Source: a virus. Taken from it: a stretch of DNA of 33,093 nucleotides. The stretch's first letter is position 1, and every line of letters begins with the position of its first letter. The position numbers were made by a program, and so were the translations under genes. The notes below the pieces were generated by a model. That model worked only from the letters and a program-made list of their open reading frames with translations. It was not told the DNA's origin and searched no databases. Positions 29,112-33,093 of this stretch are shown here, piece after piece. The stretch spans positions 1 to 33,093 of IMG/VR virus record IMGVR_UViG_3300042559_000792; one strand, written 5' to 3'.

Positions 29112-30221
29112 ATGTATTCAACCACTGCTTACCTTTACCAACAAGTAACTCGAGTTATTGTAGTCGACACCAGTGGTGCTTATTTCAATCTGAGGTACAA
29201 TCCTGTGTATGCTAAAAAACTAACAATTAACAAAGGTGTTGACAACGTGATCTTGTTTGAGTTCATCAATCAAGACGAAAAACCCGTGAATATCACAGGC
29301 AGCACACTGACATTTAGAATGGTTAGCCAAAATGGCGATGCATTGTTGGTACAAAAAGAAATGGTTGTTATCAATGCACAGTATGGTCGTGCCAAAGTAA
29401 CACTGACCACAGCAGAACTTGACACAGTGTTAGCACAACCCGCTGCCTACAGCATCATGCGAGCCAGTGGCAATCTAATAGAAGCAGTGTACACAGATGC
29501 ACAATCGGGTGCTCGTGCTCCGCTTGATGTGGTAGACAGTGTGTATCCGCAATATGTTCCCAGTGCCAACTTGACAATTCCCACCACAGAAATCACAGCT
29601 CAGGTCAGTTATGGTGGGTCCAGCAGTAGTGTATACCCAGATTGGGCATTAAATGCCGGCAGCTCAATCAACAACTACAGTCCTTACCAACCAACTGAAT
29701 TTTACAGCAGTTTCATAGAACCAGTTGGCGCAGTAACCACAATACAAATGGACCTGCTTGGCTATACAGGTACCATCAAGGCCCAGGCCGCAGAAAACTA
29801 TCAGAGTATCTGGTACAATGTTACAGAATCTACTCAGTACCTAAACAGAACCGAAACCATTTTCATGAACGTGATTGGATGGCATCCGTTGTTGCGTTTG
29901 TGTTTCAACAACAGCATATACACCACTGGTACAAATGGTCAAGCAATGGGCAATCCCGGTCAAGCCACTGCCACAGTGGCCAACGGCATTGTCACAGGAG
30001 TCACTGTTTCTAACCCAGGTTTTGGTTATTTGGCTCCGCCCCTGATTGAGTTTGTGGGTGAAGGCGCAGGTGCTGTGGCCACTGCCAGTATATCGGGCAG
30101 TTCAATCAGTGGCATTACACTGATATCCGGTGGTTCTGGATATCGCCCAGTTCCTCCTACCATGCAGTCAGTGCAGGTACTTGTTTCCACAGGACGTGTG
30201 GTAAACTTGAAGTACCGTTAA
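29112..30221 (+). CDS. Probable tail or baseplate structural protein
   Basis: A 369-residue late protein. An N-terminal beta domain (about 20-130, with VNITGSTLTFRMVSQNGDAL and KVTLTTAELDTVLAQP) resembles the BppU-like N-terminal domains of baseplate and fibre proteins. The C-terminus has two copies of a short beta repeat: QATATVANGIVTGVTVSNPG then GFGYLAPP, and AVATASISGSSISGITLISG then GSGYRPVPP (about 282-350). Such repeats are common in marine phage fibre proteins. The late box and lack of membrane segments fit a virion role; the exact structural position is unknown. Confidence 0.7.
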   Translation: MYSTTAYLYQQVTRVIVVDTSGAYFNLRYNPVYAKKLTINKGVDNVILFEFINQDEKPVNITGSTLTFRMVSQNGDALLVQKEMVVINAQYGRAKVTLTTAELDTVLAQPAAYSIMRASGNLIEAVYTDAQSGARAPLDVVDSVYPQYVPSANLTIPTTEITAQVSYGGSSSSVYPDWALNAGSSINNYSPYQPTEFYSSFIEPVGAVTTIQMDLLGYTGTIKAQAAENYQSIWYNVTESTQYLNRTETIFMNVIGWHPLLRLCFNNSIYTTGTNGQAMGNPGQATATVANGIVTGVTVSNPGFGYLAPPLIEFVGEGAGAVATASISGSSISGITLISGGSGYRPVPPTMQSVQVLVSTGRVVNLKYR

Positions 30222-30240
30222 TTTGTTTTAACTGTTATTT

Positions 30241-30248
30241 GATAAATA
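30241..30248 (+). promoter_or_regulatory. Late promoter box ahead of the homing endonuclease
   Basis: GATAAATA, five bases before the ATG at 30254. Homing endonuclease genes in T4 often carry their own late promoters, so this fits a mobile gene bringing its own promoter. Confidence 0.55.
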
Positions 30249-30253
30249 GGTGT

Positions 30254-30901
30254 ATGAAATACATCTATATTATTACATCACCATCCGGCAAACAATACGT
30301 TGGCAAAAGCACTATTGGCCCAACTCAAAAGTCTATACTTTATCAATCAGCCGCAAAATATTTTCCAAGCATAAAGCGTCCTATCCTCGAAGCCATTCGA
30401 AAATATGGGTGGGTAAACATGAAATTTAAGATTATAGAACAAAATATTAACTGGTCTTCGGATGAGTTAAACGAAAGAGAAAAATACTGGATACAAAAAT
30501 ATGAAACGTTACAAACTGGTTATAATGTAACCGCCGGCGGCGACGGCCATGATTCGGACTCTGCAAAACTATTTTGGCAAAATGTATCAACTGAGTGGAA
30601 AGAAAAACGGGCATTAAATTGCAGTACTGGTCAAAAACGCAGATATAATAATTCTAAAGACTCTGCCGAAACAAAAAAACGTAAAAGCGATTCGCATAAA
30701 GGAACTTATAAAATAACGTCACCAGATGGCAAAGAATGGACAACTAATTTAGGACTCAAAGAATTTGCCGAACTACATAAAGATGAACTAAAAATAACGT
30801 ATTGGGGCTTGTTCTCGGCGTATAGAAAGTGTTATAATAATGCACAACCGTTAGTTAAAAGAAAAAATGAAAATTTGTGGAAAGTAATACGCATTGATTG
30901 A
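30254..30901 (+). CDS. GIY-YIG homing endonuclease (Seg-like)
   Basis: A 215-residue free-standing homing endonuclease. The catalytic module opens YIYIITSPSGKQYVGKS (the GIY and YIG elements at about 3-5 and 15-17), with an Arg in ILEAIRKYGW, a Glu in LNEREKYWIQKYE, and TGYNVTAGGDG. The C-terminal KITSPDGKEWTTNLGLKEFA resembles the NUMOD-type DNA-binding repeat of such enzymes. The start at 30254 follows the late box; a frame from 30239 would begin upstream of it. It is clearly more AT-rich than the genes on both sides, and it overlaps the primase by eight bases, as expected for a mobile gene inserted by the primase locus. Confidence 0.88.
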   Translation: MKYIYIITSPSGKQYVGKSTIGPTQKSILYQSAAKYFPSIKRPILEAIRKYGWVNMKFKIIEQNINWSSDELNEREKYWIQKYETLQTGYNVTAGGDGHDSDSAKLFWQNVSTEWKEKRALNCSTGQKRRYNNSKDSAETKKRKSDSHKGTYKITSPDGKEWTTNLGLKEFAELHKDELKITYWGLFSAYRKCYNNAQPLVKRKNENLWKVIRID

Positions 30902-31868
30902 CATCCTCTCATATTGGAAAACAGGAAGAAAAACTAAACTAAGCCCATCGGGTTGGATTTCTGGCAATGCGCCGTGTTGTATTCATAATGGCAATACACC
31001 AGACCGCAGAGGGCGTGGTGGTATTAAATTGTCTGATCAAGGGTGGAGTTATTCGTGTTTTAACTGTGGCTATACTGCAAGTTTTATTTTAGGCCGCAAT
31101 ATCGGATTCAAAGCACGACGCCTGCTGGAATGGATTGGTGTTCCTGAGAACGATATCAATCAAATCAATCTTGAAAGCATGCGCCATCGTAGCATGGAAG
31201 GCATGATTGAAGACCGTCAGCGTGTGTGGAACAACACAGCACCCATTGAGTTTACGGAAACAGATTTGCCTGAATTTACAGATTTTGTAACACCAGCAAC
31301 ACCCGATCATTGGGCATATTTGCGTAGCAGGCATGTGCCGGAAGACTATCCCATCATGGTATCTGCCACAACACGAGCAGGTGTAATTGTTCCGTTTACG
31401 TACAACAATCAAGTGGTAGGCAGCACCGTACGTTTCTTGGATGATCGTAATCCACGTTACATCAATGACATGCAGAAAGGCTACGTGTTTGGTATAGACC
31501 TACAGCAAGCAGGTTGGCAAAATGTGATTGTGACAGAAGGTATCTTTGATGCGCTCTGTATCAGTGGTGTGGCTGTGATGCACAACGAAGTAAGTGATGA
31601 CCAAGCAAGACTAATACGTAGCTTAGGACGCAATGTTGTTGTGGTGCCAGACCAAGATGCCGCAGGCGTGGCATTAATCGATCGTGCTGTGGAACTGGGA
31701 TGGGCAGTAAGCATTCCGGACTGGCCAGCGGGTGTCAAAGATATCAACGATGCTGTGAAACTCTGGGGCAAGTTAGCAACACTGCTAACTATAATGCAAT
31801 CGAGTGAGAGCAGTCGAATTAAAATAGAACTAAGGAAGAAACAACTTGTTAAAAGATTACGGACTTGA
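30894..31868 (+). CDS. 61: DNA primase gp61
   Basis: A 324-residue T4 gp61-type primase that makes RNA primers with the gp41 helicase. The N-terminal zinc ribbon has C28/C29, H31 and C55-x2-C58 (SCFNC). The Toprim catalytic elements are VIVTEGIFDAL (E215) and VVVVPDQDAAG (D253, D255). The only start that keeps the N-terminus is TTG at 30894, eight bases inside the endonuclease gene; TGGAAAG upstream can serve as ribosome site. The original ATG may have been lost when the endonuclease inserted. Confidence 0.92.
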   Translation: MIDILSYWKTGRKTKLSPSGWISGNAPCCIHNGNTPDRRGRGGIKLSDQGWSYSCFNCGYTASFILGRNIGFKARRLLEWIGVPENDINQINLESMRHRSMEGMIEDRQRVWNNTAPIEFTETDLPEFTDFVTPATPDHWAYLRSRHVPEDYPIMVSATTRAGVIVPFTYNNQVVGSTVRFLDDRNPRYINDMQKGYVFGIDLQQAGWQNVIVTEGIFDALCISGVAVMHNEVSDDQARLIRSLGRNVVVVPDQDAAGVALIDRAVELGWAVSIPDWPAGVKDINDAVKLWGKLATLLTIMQSSESSRIKIELRKKQLVKRLRT

Positions 31869-33093
31869 AGTCCAACGATTATTCTTAGAAATGATGTTAG
31901 AAGACGCCGGCAGTTATGTGCGTGTTCAAAACATCTACAACCCACAAAACTTTGACCGGAGTCTGCGTCCTGCGGCTGAGTTTATTAAAGAGCACAGTGA
32001 CAAACACAAGACCATGCCTGACAAGGTGCAGATTAGTGCGACCACCGGCATCAAACTGCAACCAGTGCCGGACTTGAACGAAGGACACTTTGACTGGTTC
32101 ATGACCGAGTTTGAGGGATTTACCAAGCGTCAAGAACTTGAACGTGCTATTCTTAAAAGTGCAGACCTGTTAGAAAAAGGCGAGTTTGAACCAGTTGAAA
32201 AACTTATTAAAGATGCTGTACAAATATCACTCACCAAAGACATGGGCACAGATTACTTTGCTGATCCTGCGGCTCGCATTAACCGATACTTCAACTCGGG
32301 TGGGCAGGTTTCTACAGGCTGGCCACAATTGGACCGGTTATTGTATGGTGGATTCAGTCGTGGTGAACTAAACATTTTTGCAGGCGGATCTGGTTCCGGC
32401 AAGAGCTTGGTTATGATGAACATTGCACTTAACTGGTTACAACAAGGACTGAGTGGTGTGTACATTACACTAGAACTTAGTGAGGAACTTACTAGTTTGC
32501 GTACAGATGCAATGCTGACCAACATGTCAACAAAAGACATACGTAAGGACATTGATACAACAGAACTCAAAGTTAAACTGGTTGCTAAAAAATCTGGACA
32601 GTATCGTGTTAAAGCATTGCCAGCGCAAAGCAACATCAATGACATCCGCAGTTATATCAAAGAAGTACAAATACAAACAGGGATTAAAGTAGACTTCCTG
32701 ATGATTGACTACCTGGACTTGTTAATGCCAGTGAGTGCTAAGGTCAGCCCCAACGACTTGTTTGTCAAGGACAAGTATGTGAGTGAAGAACTGCGTAATT
32801 TGGCCAAAGAACTTGGAGTGCTGATGGTTACAGCAAGCCAGTTGAATCGTAGTGCTGTGGAAGAAATTGAATTTGACCACAGCCATATTTCAGGTGGTAT
32901 CAGTAAAATTAACACAGCAGACAATGTGTTTGGTATCTTTACTTCACGTGCTATGAAAGAACGTGGCAAGTATCAGATACAGTGTATGAAATCTCGAAGC
33001 TCGACCGGCGTTGGTCAAAAAATTGATTTGGAGTATAACATTGAAACTATGCGCATTACTGATGAAGGCGGGGACGAAGGAACAGGGTACAAC
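31846..33093 (+). CDS. 41: Replicative helicase gp41 (DnaB-like), 3' end beyond the window
   Basis: The frame is open to the right edge (416 codons). It starts at TTG 31846 after AAGGAAG, overlapping the primase end by 23 bases. A DnaB/gp41-type N-terminal domain (LKDYGLEVQRLFLEMMLED) is followed by the RecA-like core with Walker A GGSGSGKS at about 180-187, YITLELSEE, and Walker B FLMIDYLDLLMP at about 284-295. TASQLNRSAVE and KSRSSTGVGQKI come next, all typical of the 5'-3' hexameric helicase. Two neighbouring core genes with TTG starts is notable. Length versus the family (about 475) shows only the C-terminus is missing. Confidence 0.93.
   Translation, partial: MLKDYGLEVQRLFLEMMLEDAGSYVRVQNIYNPQNFDRSLRPAAEFIKEHSDKHKTMPDKVQISATTGIKLQPVPDLNEGHFDWFMTEFEGFTKRQELERAILKSADLLEKGEFEPVEKLIKDAVQISLTKDMGTDYFADPAARINRYFNSGGQVSTGWPQLDRLLYGGFSRGELNIFAGGSGSGKSLVMMNIALNWLQQGLSGVYITLELSEELTSLRTDAMLTNMSTKDIRKDIDTTELKVKLVAKKSGQYRVKALPAQSNINDIRSYIKEVQIQTGIKVDFLMIDYLDLLMPVSAKVSPNDLFVKDKYVSEELRNLAKELGVLMVTASQLNRSAVEEIEFDHSHISGGISKINTADNVFGIFTSRAMKERGKYQIQCMKSRSSTGVGQKIDLEYNIETMRITDEGGDEGTGYN

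Noticed and set aside
1-33093. tRNA genes, CRISPR array, insertion sequences, integrase or attachment sites
   Set aside because: I looked for cloverleaf-like spacing in the few gaps, regular repeats and transposase or integrase motifs and saw none; almost all bases are in genes.

Overview
This window is part of the genome of a T4-like tailed phage (myovirus), probably from an aquatic, uncultured source; the host cannot be named from the sequence. The diagnosis rests on a set of T4 core replication and recombination genes: the single-stranded DNA-binding protein gp32, UvsX, UvsY, UvsW, a probable clamp-loader subunit gp62, the primase gp61 and the helicase gp41 (cut by the right edge). It is supported by T4-style late promoter boxes (NNTAAATA, one a perfect TATAAATA) and by dense packing with 1-4 base start/stop overlaps. 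No tRNA, rRNA, CRISPR array or insertion sequence was seen.

Layout. 1-2.2 kb: a large glycine-zipper protein, probably virion-associated. 2.2-7.8 kb: recombination block (gp32, unknown, uvsX, a radical SAM/SPASM pair, an acidic small protein, uvsY, a methyltransferase). 7.8-19.2 kb: a large surface-glycan island. It has a plus-strand operon (8.66-15.03 kb) of three glycosyltransferases, two methyltransferases and three UDP-amino-sugar enzymes. It also has a minus-strand operon (18.45-14.99 kb) of a nucleotidyltransferase-cupin fusion, one GT8-like glycosyltransferase and two capsule-synthesis-type transferases, a single minus-strand transferase at 7.79-8.62 kb, and one more plus-strand glycosyltransferase. 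19.2-19.8 kb: a small late, probably structural, gene. 19.8-21.9 kb: early genes, three of them behind near-identical sigma70 promoter/RBS modules, including an AAA+ ATPase and micro-genes. 22.0-28.7 kb: uvsW and then an early operon with gp62-like, zinc-finger, amidinotransferase and miniature DnaE-like genes. 28.7-30.2 kb: late genes, including a probable tail/fibre protein. 30.2-33.1 kb: a GIY-YIG homing endonuclease, then gp61 and gp41.

How the genes fit together. The core genes would load recombinase on gp32-coated single strands (UvsX/UvsY), remodel branches (UvsW), prime and unwind (gp61/gp41) and load the clamp (gp62-like). The glycan island looks like a pathway that makes a 6-deoxy-N-acetyl-L-hexosamine from UDP-GlcNAc and assembles and methylates a glycan, either on the virion or on the host surface.

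The most unusual items are: (1) a 192-residue protein keeping the catalytic-core motifs of bacterial C-family polymerase DnaE in about one sixth of the usual length; (2) a phage amidinotransferase of the glycine amidinotransferase type, coupled to an unknown partner; (3) a radical SAM enzyme split from its SPASM-like domain at a five-T run between uvsX and uvsY; and (4) promoter geometry predicting that several early and late mRNAs are leaderless, with the start codon at or within two bases of the transcription start.
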